The notes under the pieces: generated by a model | The model's database searches: none | Told to the model about the DNA's origin: nothing | What the model saw: the letters and a program-made list of their open reading frames with translations, nothing else | Shown: positions 19,907 through 29,549 of the stretch, one piece after another | Position numbering within the stretch: position 1 is the stretch's first letter | How the letters are laid out: each line of letters begins with the position of its first letter | Source of the DNA: Trichocoleus desertorum NBK24 | Lineage (GTDB): Bacteria > Cyanobacteriota > Cyanobacteriia > FACHB-46 | DNA length: 64,000 bases | Reading direction: 5' to 3' | NCBI RefSeq assembly: GCF_030409055.1 | Contig: NZ_CP116619.1 | Coordinates: 1,893,628 to 1,957,627, forward strand | Made by a program: the position numbers and the translations under genes

Positions 19907-20509
19907 TTAGACAGCGGCTACGCCATCCCGTGAACGATCCAAGAGGGCTAGCCAAAAACGACGAGGGCCACCAGGGGCACTGTAAAATAGCAAGTCAATT
20001 AGCAGCTTGAGTGCCAAGTGCGTCAGAGTTTCAGGCGGAGTTTCCTCACCTTCTTCCATCCGCTCTTGGTAGGTGTTATTGAATTTGTCTAAATAATCTC
20101 CTAGAAGCGCCGCTTGGTGAGGTTCTTTGTTTTGCTCCGTAAGTTGTTCGAGTAGCGCCACAGCCCGACGAATTAATTCTTGGTGTTGTTTGGCTAGATG
20201 ACAACTGATTAAAACAAGCGATCGCGCCTCCTCAACATCCAATTTCTTCCGCCCCCCTTGGCCCTTACGCAGCGGACTCGACTGCCGCAATCGCCACAGA
20301 GCAACGCGATCGCTGATCATCTCTTCTAGGTTGAGGTCTGTAGCTGCTTGTAGCATTGCTTCAGAGCCAATCCCTGCCAATGCCTCCAGAGCTAGCAATA
20401 TCAGGTCAAGATGAGCCTTAATATTGTCTAGCTGGCCAGAGTCAGCTTGGGAAGGCAGGGGAAGCTCTTCCCATCGAGATGAAGCAGGCGACTTAACAGT
20501 AGAGCGCAT
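19907..20509 (-). CDS. DUF3038 family protein
   Basis: A roughly 200-residue helical protein with the family core QLDNIKAHLDLILLALEALAGIGSEAMLQAA spread over about 25-57 and the conserved C-terminal FYSAPGGPRRFW. I use ATG 20509; a GTG at 20539 would add ten residues. Function is unknown, but DUF3038 and DUF4335 genes are partners in many cyanobacteria and here form a likely two-gene operon. Confidence 0.85.
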   Translation of the reverse strand: MRSTVKSPASSRWEELPLPSQADSGQLDNIKAHLDLILLALEALAGIGSEAMLQAATDLNLEEMISDRVALWRLRQSSPLRKGQGGRKKLDVEEARSLVLISCHLAKQHQELIRRAVALLEQLTEQNKEPHQAALLGDYLDKFNNTYQERMEEGEETPPETLTHLALKLLIDLLFYSAPGGPRRFWLALLDRSRDGVAAV

Positions 20510-20833
20510 ATCTTCAGGATAGAGAACAGGGCAAGACACAAGCTGGCGGTTACAAGTCTTGAAACAAGACTAAAAATCAGGCTCAGTTTTTCGCTCCTCA
20601 CTAGGAAGGAACTTAACTGACAGGTCAGTAGTTTAAATGCCATTCTAGCTAGTCTAACGAGCAACTGAATGCAATCCAATCATCCTCTTGGTTGACATCC
20701 CCTACATCCCAACCCAGCAGGATGAGTGGCGTACGAGTCGGGGTTTGCTCAACATTTAAGCTGTTAGCTAGCAGTGCATCACATTGACCGGAGCTTCCAG
20801 CTTTTCTACGTCAGCTGGAAGCTCCGTGGGTGG
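20510..20833. other. Intergenic region with a strong hairpin
   Basis: About 320 bases between the DUF3038 gene and the upstream glycosyltransferase, both leftward. It should hold the DUF3038 promoter. The only clear structure is the 13-bp hairpin at 20790-20825 listed separately. Confidence 0.5.
20790..20825. terminator. Perfect 13-bp hairpin after the glycosyltransferase gene
   Basis: GGAGCTTCCAGCT (20790-20802) pairs with AGCTGGAAGCTCC (20813-20825) with a 10-base loop, nine bases past the stop of the leftward glycosyltransferase. There is no T run on either side, so it may be a rho-type or RNA-stabilising hairpin. Confidence 0.55.
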
Positions 20834-21922
20834 TTACGAAATTATCGTCTTAGTAGAATTTTCCAGCAATTTAGCCGCAAATAGCTCGAAATTTTTGGCT
20901 TGATTGTGGTCTTGATACCAAGCGTGGGCCTGGTCAGCGATCGCCTGACAAGTCTCTAAAGGGACGGGAGAAGATTGATTATCCGCAACGAAAAAGTTTG
21001 TATAGGGAAGCAGGCGATCGGCTGGTGCAGATTGAGCTTGAGTGACCACAGGAACCAATCCATGGGCACAATAAGCAGCATGCACACCAGACTTTGAAAG
21101 CCTACGATTGTCCTGGGAGTGCGCAAAACCTGCGAATGAGTTCAACATCAATTCGCTCACCACCTCCGCAGGTTGTTCTCCCATTTCCACGAAAGGGACA
21201 CCCTGAAGTTCGGAAGTATTGAGATTAAGTGAAGGGCCAATATCACAAATTTCTGCAATGTTGAGGCGGCGACAAGTATTAATCAGAGCGCCGAGCGATC
21301 GCCGATAAACCTTACTTCTACGTCCAGGCGTACCAAACACTACCATCCGTCGAACTCGCTCACTCAGCAAAGAAATCTCCGACGGTTCGCCCATCCCAGA
21401 AAAGACAGGAATACTGGTCACAGGAGAGTGCAAACGCTGCTCTAACTGAGCTTGAGTGGCTGAATTATTTGTCAACACTGTATTTGCACACCTGGCAATT
21501 CGCCAAGCAGCAGTGCTCTGCCAAGGCAATAGATACAAGGTTTTTCGCAATAAGACAAAGTGGGGAAATTCATGAAACATGATCACCAAGGGAAGGCGGC
21601 GTTGCTGTTTCATGGTGGCTAAAGCATCCGCAAGCCAGAACGGAGTCCCGTACTTGGGATCGTAAGGATAGTCAGAGTAGTGTAGAAGGATGCTATCTAT
21701 ATTCGAAGGAATGGCGCTGAGCAACGCTTCTGGGGTATTTGCCGCCATTTCCGTAACTGGAAAGCCAGCGATCGCGGATCGCGGTTGTCCTGCCATGCGG
21801 TTCGTGAGGAAGTGAGTAGTGATGCCATAGCGACTGCTCAGCCCGTGGGCTAAATTGAGAGCGTAATCACCAATACCATCGATCGCAGGTGATAAGCGGG
21901 GATAAATCTGCAAAAGGTTCAT
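20834..21922 (-). CDS. Glycosyltransferase, GT4-like
   Basis: A 362-residue protein with the GT-B N-terminal pattern of GT4 enzymes: MNLLQIYPRLSPAIDGIGDYALNLA followed by a central MFHEFPHF (split here over residues 1-25 and about 115-122) and a C-terminal half with SKSGVHAAYCAHGLVPVV. The usual E-x7-E motif is not clear, so donor and acceptor cannot be predicted. It stands alone, followed by a hairpin, and is transcribed away from the nuclease gene. Cell-wall or exopolysaccharide glycosylation is the general expectation. Confidence 0.75.
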   Translation of the reverse strand: MNLLQIYPRLSPAIDGIGDYALNLAHGLSSRYGITTHFLTNRMAGQPRSAIAGFPVTEMAANTPEALLSAIPSNIDSILLHYSDYPYDPKYGTPFWLADALATMKQQRRLPLVIMFHEFPHFVLLRKTLYLLPWQSTAAWRIARCANTVLTNNSATQAQLEQRLHSPVTSIPVFSGMGEPSEISLLSERVRRMVVFGTPGRRSKVYRRSLGALINTCRRLNIAEICDIGPSLNLNTSELQGVPFVEMGEQPAEVVSELMLNSFAGFAHSQDNRRLSKSGVHAAYCAHGLVPVVTQAQSAPADRLLPYTNFFVADNQSSPVPLETCQAIADQAHAWYQDHNQAKNFELFAAKLLENSTKTIIS

Positions 21923-22016
21923 CTTGATCGCAACTCCCTAGCAGTTTTCACCCCTCTACTTTGCTCATTTCACCTTGATTCGTCCAGTCATTAGACCCAG
22001 TGCTTGATTTTGATTT

Positions 22017-22712
22017 ATGTCCTCGGAATTGCAGTGGCTCCCTCACTACACCGCCAAAACGGTGCGAGAACAGGGCAAACAATATTACGTCGATGACCAA
22101 GGGAGGCGTTTGCCGAGTGTTACCACCATTCTTAATGCCACCAAGCCAAAGGCGCATCGGGAAGCCCTAGCAAATTGGCGCGATCGCGTGGGGCCAGCCG
22201 AAGCCACTCGCATTTCTGGGGCAGCAAGTCGGCGAGGGACAGGCACGCATAAGCAAATTCAGCGTTACTTATTAGGTGAAGAAGTCGTTTGCTCAGAAAC
22301 AGTCCAACCTTACTGGGAGAGCATTGAGCCTGTATTACAAGAAATTCACCATATCCGTTTAGTCGAAGGCTTTGTCTTTCATGACGACCTAGGCTACGCC
22401 GGACAAGTGGACTGTGTAGCGAGCTACCAGGGGGTGCCCTGTGTTTGTGATTGGAAAACGGCTGACAAACCCAAGGAAACCCTAGAACGCCTTTACGATT
22501 ACCCACTGCAACTGGTTGCCTACCTAGGTGCAGCCAATCAGCTCTATCAAGACCACGAACTAAACTTAGCGCATGGATTATTAGTCGTAGCGCTTCCTGG
22601 TCTAGCGGCAGAAGTATTTTGGTTTGAGTCAGAGGCCCTTAGCGCTTATTGGCAACAATGGGAAGCCAGAGTGGCAGAATTTTGGCGGCGAGCAAGGTAT
22701 TGGGCTCGCTAG
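22017..22712 (+). CDS. PD-(D/E)XK nuclease, RecB/MGME1-like
   Basis: A 231-residue protein with nuclease motifs in the right order: RRLPSVTTILNAT (about 30-42), GTGTHKQIQ, the acidic GYAGQVDCVA and core CDWKTADKP (D-x-K of PD-(D/E)XK), then YPLQLVAYLGA. The pattern resembles the single-strand exonuclease family that includes MGME1. A role in processing DNA ends is expected from the family. It stands alone, divergent from the glycosyltransferase. Confidence 0.8.
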   Translation: MSSELQWLPHYTAKTVREQGKQYYVDDQGRRLPSVTTILNATKPKAHREALANWRDRVGPAEATRISGAASRRGTGTHKQIQRYLLGEEVVCSETVQPYWESIEPVLQEIHHIRLVEGFVFHDDLGYAGQVDCVASYQGVPCVCDWKTADKPKETLERLYDYPLQLVAYLGAANQLYQDHELNLAHGLLVVALPGLAAEVFWFESEALSAYWQQWEARVAEFWRRARYWAR

Positions 22713-22816
22713 GTATTATTGCTTGATTGACCGAAATTCTGTAACATACTGAACAATTCTTTAGCAAATTTTGTGTATTACCTGTCCTTGGGGATGGGTA
22801 CTTACGCGGCTTCCCC

Positions 22817-23452
22817 ATGAAAAGCTACTTTCCTAAACTGCGTAGAGTAGATCCAGTTCAGTCACTACAGGCTCCAACCCAACGACGCTTTAGAGCCAAC
22901 AACATTAGGCGATTTGTTCGCTCCAAGCGTTGGCCTCAGAGATTTAACAGTTATGTGGGCAAAATGCGGGGAACTCCAGTTCAACTGCCGCAGCCGAATT
23001 ACAAGTATATATTTTGGTCTTGGTTGGGCGCATTCCTCGCGATCGCCACAACAGGATACAGTTCTGCGATCGCTCAGGCTCCCATGCTAATTGCCCCGTT
23101 TGGAGCTACTTGTGTTCTAGCCTTTGCTGCCCCCGAAAGCCCTTTGGCCTAACCACGCAACATTATTGGCGGCCACTGTTTAGCGACTTTGATTGGCTTG
23201 ACTTGCTTGCATCTGTTTGGCTCTGATGCTTGGGTGATGGCCCTGGCAGTCGCAACCGCGATTGGCTGTATGCAGTTGACCCACACGCTGCACCCACCCG
23301 CTGGAGCAGACCCACTGGTCATCATCATGACGGGAGCAACCTGGAAATTCTTTTTTACACCCGTGCTGACAGGCTCCATTTTGCTAGTTTTGTGCGCCGT
23401 TGTATTTAATAACTTGGCAGACGACAGAAAATATCCTAGATACTGGCTTTGA
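22817..23452 (+). pseudogene. HPP-family membrane protein interrupted by an in-frame stop
   Basis: Both halves are in one reading frame (22817-23149 and 23153-23449), separated only by TAA at 23150-23152. The N-part ends LIAPFGATCVLAFAAPESPLA and the C-part resumes PRNIIGGHCLATLIGL; members of the HPP family have Gln at this point (SPLAQPRN), so CAA to TAA is the simplest explanation. The HPP signature LHPPAGADPLV and four hydrophobic helices are intact. HPP proteins of cyanobacteria and plastids have nitrite transport activity. The gene is either a young pseudogene, read through, or a base-calling error; restart at a codon after the stop would lose helix one. Confidence 0.85.
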
Positions 23453-23617
23453 TAATCACGAGCTGAGAAACGCAGCCAGAAGACGCGACAAGCTAAGAAT
23501 CTTTGCAACCGCACCCAAAGGTGATAAACCATGCAGCTTTGCAGGGGAAGATGGATATAGGCCACAATATTGGTTCTAGCTCACATTATTGACCTTGCAT
23601 CTTTGTTAGCGACATCT

Positions 23618-24430
23618 ATGAAGTCTTATCTGGCTGCCGCCATTCAAATGAATAGTCTGCCTAATTTGGAAAAAAATTTAGTGCAGGCAGAAGAACTGAT
23701 CGACCTTGCAGTGCGGCAGGGAGCCGAATTGATCGGGTTGCCAGAAAATTTTTCCTTTTTAGGGGATGAGGACGCCAAGCTGGATCAAGCAGAAGCGATC
23801 GCCGTTGAAAGCGAAAAATTCCTCAAAACGATGGCTCAGCGCTTTCAAGTCACCATTTTGGGGGGTGGCTTTCCGGTTCCTGTAGGCAACGGCAAAGTTT
23901 ACAACACAGCCCTGCTGATTGATCCGAGTGGGCAAGAGTTGGCCCGCTACGAGAAAGCACATTTGTTTGATGTAGATCTGCCCGATGGCAATACCTACCG
24001 CGAATCTAGCAGCGTCCTTGCAGGAATGCGGGTGCCTCCCATCCATCCTTCCAAAGAGCTGGGCCAGATTGGGCTGTCGGTGTGCTACGACGTGCGCTTT
24101 CCGGAGCTATATCGGCATTTGTCCCAGATGGGCGCAGAAGTGCTCTTTGTGCCCGCAGCCTTTACTGCGTATACAGGCAAAGACCATTGGCAAGTTTTGC
24201 TCCAAGCGAGGGCGATCGAAAACACTTGCTATGTGATTGCCCCAGCGCAGACAGGACGGCACAACACCATGCGGCAATCTCACGGTCACGCCATGATCAT
24301 TGACCCTTGGGGCGTGATCCTAGCGGATGCGGGAGATAAACCGGGTATAGCGATCGCCTCGATTGAGCCAGCCCGTCTAGACCAAGTCCGCCGCCAAATG
24401 CCTTCCTTGCAGCATCGCGTGTTTATCTAA
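23618..24430 (+). CDS. Carbon-nitrogen hydrolase, Nit1/Nit2-like
   Basis: A 270-residue nitrilase-superfamily amidase. The catalytic triad is visible: E43 (LPENFSFLG), K113 (ARYEKAHLFD) and C156 (SVCYDVRFPEL). These blocks are those of the Nit group that includes deaminated-glutathione amidase, so metabolite repair of dGSH is a likely role, though other omega-amide substrates are possible. ATG 23618 is chosen because the fold begins there; the frame is open upstream from a TTG without similarity. Confidence 0.9.
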   Translation: MKSYLAAAIQMNSLPNLEKNLVQAEELIDLAVRQGAELIGLPENFSFLGDEDAKLDQAEAIAVESEKFLKTMAQRFQVTILGGGFPVPVGNGKVYNTALLIDPSGQELARYEKAHLFDVDLPDGNTYRESSSVLAGMRVPPIHPSKELGQIGLSVCYDVRFPELYRHLSQMGAEVLFVPAAFTAYTGKDHWQVLLQARAIENTCYVIAPAQTGRHNTMRQSHGHAMIIDPWGVILADAGDKPGIAIASIEPARLDQVRRQMPSLQHRVFI

Positions 24431-24528
24431 CCAGATTTAGCCTCCAGCTTCCCAATTTTCTAGCTTCTGACAGGACTCCTAACGTGGGAGGAGCTTAATT
24501 CTGTAAAGAAACCTGTACATTAGACAGA

Positions 24529-26058
24529 ATGAGTTCTGTGGAAGCAATGGCTGATCTTACTGCCTGGATAGCCTCCTCAATTTTCTCCATTCCTTTTGTT
24601 TTGCCCGCCAATCCATTGCTAGCAACAGCAACCGAAACTGAGAGCAGCGCCCTTGTACTCGCAGGGGTCTTGCTCAGCTTAGTTGTAGTGTATTTAGCCA
24701 GCAAAATTGGCGGCGAACTTTGCGCTCGAATTAATTTACCCCCAGTCCTAGGAGAGCTGCTGGGTGGTGTAGTGGTGGGTATTTCAGCCCTGCATCTATT
24801 GGTATTTCCGGAAGGTGGGGCAGATAGTTCCACCTCCGTGATCATGAATTTCATGCAAATGACCACAGGCTTGGGGCCAGAATCGATCGCCAGCCTATTT
24901 TCTGCCCAGAGCGAAGTCATTTCTGTCCTCGCTGAACTGGGTGTCGTGATCTTGCTATTTGAAATTGGCCTGGAATCAGACTTGAAAGAACTGATTCGGG
25001 TCGGTCCTCAAGCCGCAGTCGTCGCTGTGGTCGGAGTTGCTGCGCCTTTTGCCGCAGGTACGGCTGGACTGATTACCTTGTTTGGTGTGCCCACAGTTCC
25101 AGCCATTTTTGCAGGAGCAGCCCTGACGGCTACGAGTATCGGAATTACTGCAAGAGTTTTGGCGGAAATTCAGCGCCTCAACTCCCGTGAAGGCCAGATC
25201 ATTATTGGTGCGGCGGTCTTAGATGACGTGCTTGGCATCATTGTTCTTGCGGTGGTTGCTAGCTTAGCGAAAACTGGAGAAATCGAAGTCACAAATGTGA
25301 TTTATCTGATTGTGAGTGCCACTGTTTTCTTGGTGGGCTCGATTCTTCTGGGTCGCTTTCTCAGCCCTTTCTTCGTTTCCCTAGTCAATCAGCTAAAGAC
25401 ACGCGGTCAACTGCTAATTTCGGCCTTAATCTTTGCCTTCATTCTGTCCTACGTTGCAGCGGCAATTCAGCTAGAAGCCATTCTAGGAGCATTTGCAGCA
25501 GGCTTAATTCTGGCAGAAACGGAAAAACGCACCGAACTGGAAGAACAAGTCATTCCCATCGCTGACATGCTCGTGCCGATTTTCTTTGTCACGGTAGGAG
25601 CTAGAACGGATATTGGTGTTCTCAACCCAGCAATTCCCAGCAATCGGGAAGGCTTGGTGATGGCCGCCTTTTTGGTCTTGGTGGCGATCGTGGGCAAAGT
25701 TATCACCGGATTAACTGTGTTTGGTCAGCCCAACATTAATCGGCTGGCGATCGGGGTAGGGATGATTCCACGGGGCGAAGTGGGGTTAGTTTTTGCTGGC
25801 GTTGGTTCGGCAAGCGGTGTTCTTTCCAAACCCTTAGAAGCAGCCATTATCGTCATGGTCATTCTGACCACATTTGTCGCGCCTCCACTCTTGCGAGTAG
25901 TTTTTCAAGATGAGCCTGACTCTTCTACTAGTGAAGCAACAGACTTCGCTCTCGCAGCCAGCCAAGCGCAGCCATTGAGCGGGAACCTAGAGACACAAAG
26001 CGATCGCGCCGAGGTAGTAGAAACCTTAGAATCGACCCCTGAGCCAGAGCAACACTAG
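24529..26058 (+). CDS. CPA2-type Na+(K+)/H+ antiporter, NhaS3-like
   Basis: A 509-residue polytopic protein with about 12 hydrophobic helices. The ion-binding double aspartate is in AAVLDDVLGIIVLA. Conserved CPA2 features include LPPVLGELLGGVVVG, LLFEIGLESDLKEL, GAALTATSIGITARVL and MIPRGEVGLVFAGVG. The overall pattern resembles cyanobacterial NhaS3 rather than KefB/C, because there is no RCK/TrkA domain; the tail (about 460-509) is short, polar and acidic. It likely exchanges Na+ or K+ for protons at the plasma or thylakoid membrane. Confidence 0.9.
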   Translation: MSSVEAMADLTAWIASSIFSIPFVLPANPLLATATETESSALVLAGVLLSLVVVYLASKIGGELCARINLPPVLGELLGGVVVGISALHLLVFPEGGADSSTSVIMNFMQMTTGLGPESIASLFSAQSEVISVLAELGVVILLFEIGLESDLKELIRVGPQAAVVAVVGVAAPFAAGTAGLITLFGVPTVPAIFAGAALTATSIGITARVLAEIQRLNSREGQIIIGAAVLDDVLGIIVLAVVASLAKTGEIEVTNVIYLIVSATVFLVGSILLGRFLSPFFVSLVNQLKTRGQLLISALIFAFILSYVAAAIQLEAILGAFAAGLILAETEKRTELEEQVIPIADMLVPIFFVTVGARTDIGVLNPAIPSNREGLVMAAFLVLVAIVGKVITGLTVFGQPNINRLAIGVGMIPRGEVGLVFAGVGSASGVLSKPLEAAIIVMVILTTFVAPPLLRVVFQDEPDSSTSEATDFALAASQAQPLSGNLETQSDRAEVVETLESTPEPEQH

Positions 26059-26623
26059 CCAATCGCTCTTACTTGCAGGTTAGTTTTCAGGATTTCTGTC
26101 TAGATATCCTGAGGACGTTTCCTGCGGGTTGATTAACACTATTGGATGAAACTTGTATGGCCGAGTCTGCGTCCAATCGCCTATCAAGCTCAATTGTATA
26201 GGGGAGTCTTCGGGCAGCAAGGTGCTTTCAAGCGTTAGCCGCATTAGTTGGCAGCGGGTGAAATGCAAGCAACGTCTGCAAATTACACTGTTAACCGAGA
26301 CTCCAAGCGCATGAGGCTCTTGATTGAACTGAAATGTTGGTGGTGTGAGGAATGTGGAGCAACACTTCAGTTGCGAATTGCCAATCTAATCAAGCTGTTG
26401 GAGCGGCTTAGTTCAACCAAACAACTCTGTCTAGTTGATCAATCTCTGGCTCGTAAACGTAAAACTGTGATGTAACCTAAATCGTGGTATTTTTCAACGC
26501 AGCCTTAAAGTTTGAACTTAGCAGAGGAATATAGCCCAGCATGGGGTTTGGCTTACTGAACTGGGTTGATTTTCAACTCGCCAACAGCTTAAAGCGACAC
26601 AATCCAAACGAGGAGAAATCACA
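26059..26623. other. Intergenic region without a convincing gene
   Basis: About 565 bases. A rightward 75-codon frame (26248-26475) has a CWWCEEC cysteine cluster but no recognisable fold, and a leftward 62-codon frame (26080-26268) is unremarkable; I do not call either. The region should hold the amidase promoter. A GAGGAG Shine-Dalgarno lies just before the GTG at 26624. Confidence 0.4.
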
Positions 26624-28468
26624 GTGAGGCTTCACTGGCTATTACCCAGTTTTCTGGGCATTATTCTGCTGTCGTCCCCTGCAGAAGCGGCTAGACTACA
26701 GTCTTGGCAATTTGATGCCAACCAAAATCGACTTGACTTTACCACCGATGATGGCGTTCAACCGAGAGCCCAGCTGATTGCCAATCCCACTCGCTTGGTG
26801 ATTGATTTACCAGGAACTAAGGTAGGTGGAGCCCTCAGAAATCGACAGGTAGGCGGAGGGATTCGCTCGATTCGAGTGGGACAGTTTGACCCTCAAACCA
26901 CCCGGATCGTGATTGAACTGACGCCGGGTTACACCCTTGATCCGCAACAAGTGAAATTCCGGGGTCGTTCTGCCAACCAATGGTCTGTGCAGTTGCCGAC
27001 TCCCCAGCTTGTAGCTTCATCCGGTAACTCTGGTGTGGTAGTACCGAGCAGCTCACCCATCACCCCCACCCCTACCGCAGTCCAGCCTGTGGTTACAGGG
27101 GCCACAACTCAAATTCAGAATGTGCAGGTGACACCTGATGGCATTTTTGTCCGGACTACGGGTCGGGCACCGGATGTTTCAGTCGATCGCCGTAACAATG
27201 GGCAGCAAATTGAAATTTCCCTCAAAGGGACGGCCATTTCTCCGAGATTGACGCAGCGAACCATCTCAGTCAACCGTTATGGGGTGGGCCAACTACAGGT
27301 TAGTCAAGCGCAAACGTCACCTCCGGTCGCTCTGATCACCCTGAATGTCGCGAGGACTAGCCCCGACTGGCAGGCTACCGCGAGTAACTTAGGTGGTGTT
27401 GTTCTCGTTCCAACAGGCGGTGTGACGGCTGCGACAGCAGATAGCCAACGTCCTACACCTAACAACTCGCGCCCGGTGCCAACCACGAGTGCTCCTGATA
27501 CGAATCAAGTCGCCACGATTGATGCCGTTGATCTAGAAAATAATGGCAACCAACTCGTAATTCGGGCCAACAGCCCATTAACCTACACCACTGGCTGGGA
27601 CCGCACTTCGGGGCTTTATCGCATCACTGTTTCCTCGGCTCGTTTAGCGGAGCAAGTTCGTGGCCCCAAGCTGGATGCTACTAGTGCTTTATTGCGAGTG
27701 CGATTGCGGCAAGAAGACCCTCGCACAGTGGCAATCTTGGTGCAGCCAGCAGCAGGGGTGCAAATTGGTGATGTTAATCAACCCAGCAACCAAATTCTGG
27801 CTTTACAACTGCAACGTTCTCGCCCTACGCCCGTGGTACCGCCGGGTAGTCCAGTGGGTTCTATTCCGGTGCCCCCGCCAACCACCACCAATTCACCCAT
27901 CACCAACATACCGAGAAATCCAAATGGACGGCTGGTGGTCATTATTGATCCAGGACATGGCGGCCCTGACCCAGGCGCGGTTGGGATCGGTGGCTTACAG
28001 GAAAAGGGAGTGGTGCTAGACATTTCCCGTCAGGTGGCCGCGAGATTAGGGCAACAAGGCGTGCAAGTCGTGATGACTCGTGAAGACGATCGCGACTTAG
28101 ATTTAGAACCGCGAGTGGTCTTAGCGGAGCGAGCCAACGCCAGTTTATTTGTTAGCATTCATGCCAATGCAATTAGCATGAGTCGCCCCGATGTCAATGG
28201 ACTCGAAACCTACTACTACAGCAGCGGTGAGCGGCTAGCTCGGACGATTCATAACAGTGTGCTTCAGGGAACTGGGGCTCGCGATCGCGGGGTTCGCTCT
28301 GCGAGATTTTACGTTCTGCGGAGAACGTCCATGCCTTCAGTTCTGGTAGAAGTAGGGTTTGTCACTGGGGCAGAGGATGCGGCTAGGCTCTCAACGTCTA
28401 GTTATCGCACTCAAATGGCTGACGCGATCGCCCGTGGTGTTCTACAGTACATCCAGCAAAACTTTTAG
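26624..28468 (+). CDS. amiC: N-acetylmuramoyl-L-alanine amidase with AMIN domains
   Basis: A 614-residue periplasmic cell-wall amidase that splits septal peptidoglycan. A signal peptide (1-22, ending SPAEA) starts from GTG 26624, preceded by GAGGAG. Repeated AMIN-like beta domains (about 25-120, 160-250 and 300-395) target it to the envelope, separated by Pro/Thr-rich linkers. The C-terminal Amidase_3 domain (about 437-612) has the zinc ligands and catalytic Glu in IIDPGHGGPDPGA, EKGVVLDIS, FVSIHANA and VLVEVGFVTG. In filamentous cyanobacteria AmiC-type enzymes also drill the nanopores of septal junctions. It lies ten bases before murI. Confidence 0.95.
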   Translation: MRLHWLLPSFLGIILLSSPAEAARLQSWQFDANQNRLDFTTDDGVQPRAQLIANPTRLVIDLPGTKVGGALRNRQVGGGIRSIRVGQFDPQTTRIVIELTPGYTLDPQQVKFRGRSANQWSVQLPTPQLVASSGNSGVVVPSSSPITPTPTAVQPVVTGATTQIQNVQVTPDGIFVRTTGRAPDVSVDRRNNGQQIEISLKGTAISPRLTQRTISVNRYGVGQLQVSQAQTSPPVALITLNVARTSPDWQATASNLGGVVLVPTGGVTAATADSQRPTPNNSRPVPTTSAPDTNQVATIDAVDLENNGNQLVIRANSPLTYTTGWDRTSGLYRITVSSARLAEQVRGPKLDATSALLRVRLRQEDPRTVAILVQPAAGVQIGDVNQPSNQILALQLQRSRPTPVVPPGSPVGSIPVPPPTTTNSPITNIPRNPNGRLVVIIDPGHGGPDPGAVGIGGLQEKGVVLDISRQVAARLGQQGVQVVMTREDDRDLDLEPRVVLAERANASLFVSIHANAISMSRPDVNGLETYYYSSGERLARTIHNSVLQGTGARDRGVRSARFYVLRRTSMPSVLVEVGFVTGAEDAARLSTSSYRTQMADAIARGVLQYIQQNF

Positions 28469-28478
28469 TTCCACCTGA

Positions 28479-29411
28479 ATGCATTCATCCGTGTCTAATC
28501 ACTCCCAACCAAACTCATCTTCCTCCCAGAGCGACCAGCTCCACTCAGAGCATCCAGCCAGCTTAGAACCCAATCTGCCTGCTACGTTTGCTACAGAACG
28601 GCAACGTGCCTATATTGGCGTATTTGACAGCGGGGTGGGAGGACTCACAGTTTTGCGAGAGATGTATCGGCAGTTGCCTAACGAGTCAATTCTCTATTTT
28701 GGAGACACCGCGCGTCTGCCCTATGGAACGCGATCGCAAGCCGAAATTTTGCAATTCGTACGAGAGATTTTGGCTTGGATGGTGCAGCAAGGGGTCAAAA
28801 TGGCCATTATGGCCTGCAACACCAGCTCAGCTTTGGCTCTAGAAACCGTAAGGCGGGAATTTCAGATCCCAATTTTGGGCCTAATTTTGCCAGGAGCCCG
28901 TGCCGCAGTTCAACAGGGTCGTCGGATTGGGGTGATTGCAACTCCTGCAACTGCGGCTAGCAATGCTTATCGGCGGGCTGTCCTCGAAATTGAAGATACA
29001 GCTGAAGTGTGGCAGGTGGGATGTCCAGAGTTTGTCCCGCTAGTAGAACAAAATCGGATTAGCGATCCTTACACTTACGAAGTCGCTCAGGAGTATTTAG
29101 CACCGCTATTGCAGCACCAAATTGATACCCTTGTTTATGGCTGCACTCATTATCCGCACCTAGCACCTGTCCTACGTACCTTACTGCCCCCATCCGTAAA
29201 GCTAGTTGATCCAGCCATGAGTGTGGTAGCTGCTGCCGCCCAAGAGTTAGACCTGTTGGGATTGAGAAACACGCGGCTACCGATGCCCACCCGCTTTTGT
29301 GTCAGTAGCAACCCCGACCAGTTTGCCCAGATTTCTGTGCAGTGGCTCGGTTTCACGCCAATTGTGGAAAAAATTAATTTACCAGAAGTACTCAGTCAGC
29401 CAGTTTCTTGA
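28479..29411 (+). CDS. murI: Glutamate racemase
   Basis: A 310-residue racemase that makes D-glutamate for peptidoglycan. Catalytic Cys residues are in ACNTSSALA and YGCTHYPHL, and the N-terminal motif FDSGVGGLTVLREM begins near residue 49 after a Ser-rich, probably disordered extension of about 40 residues. The enzyme is usually about 265-280 residues. It follows amiC by ten bases, so the two cell-wall genes probably form an operon. Confidence 0.97.
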   Translation: MHSSVSNHSQPNSSSSQSDQLHSEHPASLEPNLPATFATERQRAYIGVFDSGVGGLTVLREMYRQLPNESILYFGDTARLPYGTRSQAEILQFVREILAWMVQQGVKMAIMACNTSSALALETVRREFQIPILGLILPGARAAVQQGRRIGVIATPATAASNAYRRAVLEIEDTAEVWQVGCPEFVPLVEQNRISDPYTYEVAQEYLAPLLQHQIDTLVYGCTHYPHLAPVLRTLLPPSVKLVDPAMSVVAAAAQELDLLGLRNTRLPMPTRFCVSSNPDQFAQISVQWLGFTPIVEKINLPEVLSQPVS

Positions 29412-29549
29412 GCAACCATAGACTAAGCTGCCGGATCTGGGCAGGAGCTTGAGCGACGGAAAACCCACAACAGCAACGCGGGGATACTCATCGCGGCCCA
29501 CTTCCAGTTCTGGCAGTCAATAAACCTCTGGTTGCGAGGCTAAATTCCT

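Noticed and set aside
26248-26475. 75-codon frame with a CWWCEEC cluster
   Set aside because: No zinc-ribbon spacing beyond the first Cys pairs, no ribosome-binding site, and the N-terminal codons look like intergenic sequence.
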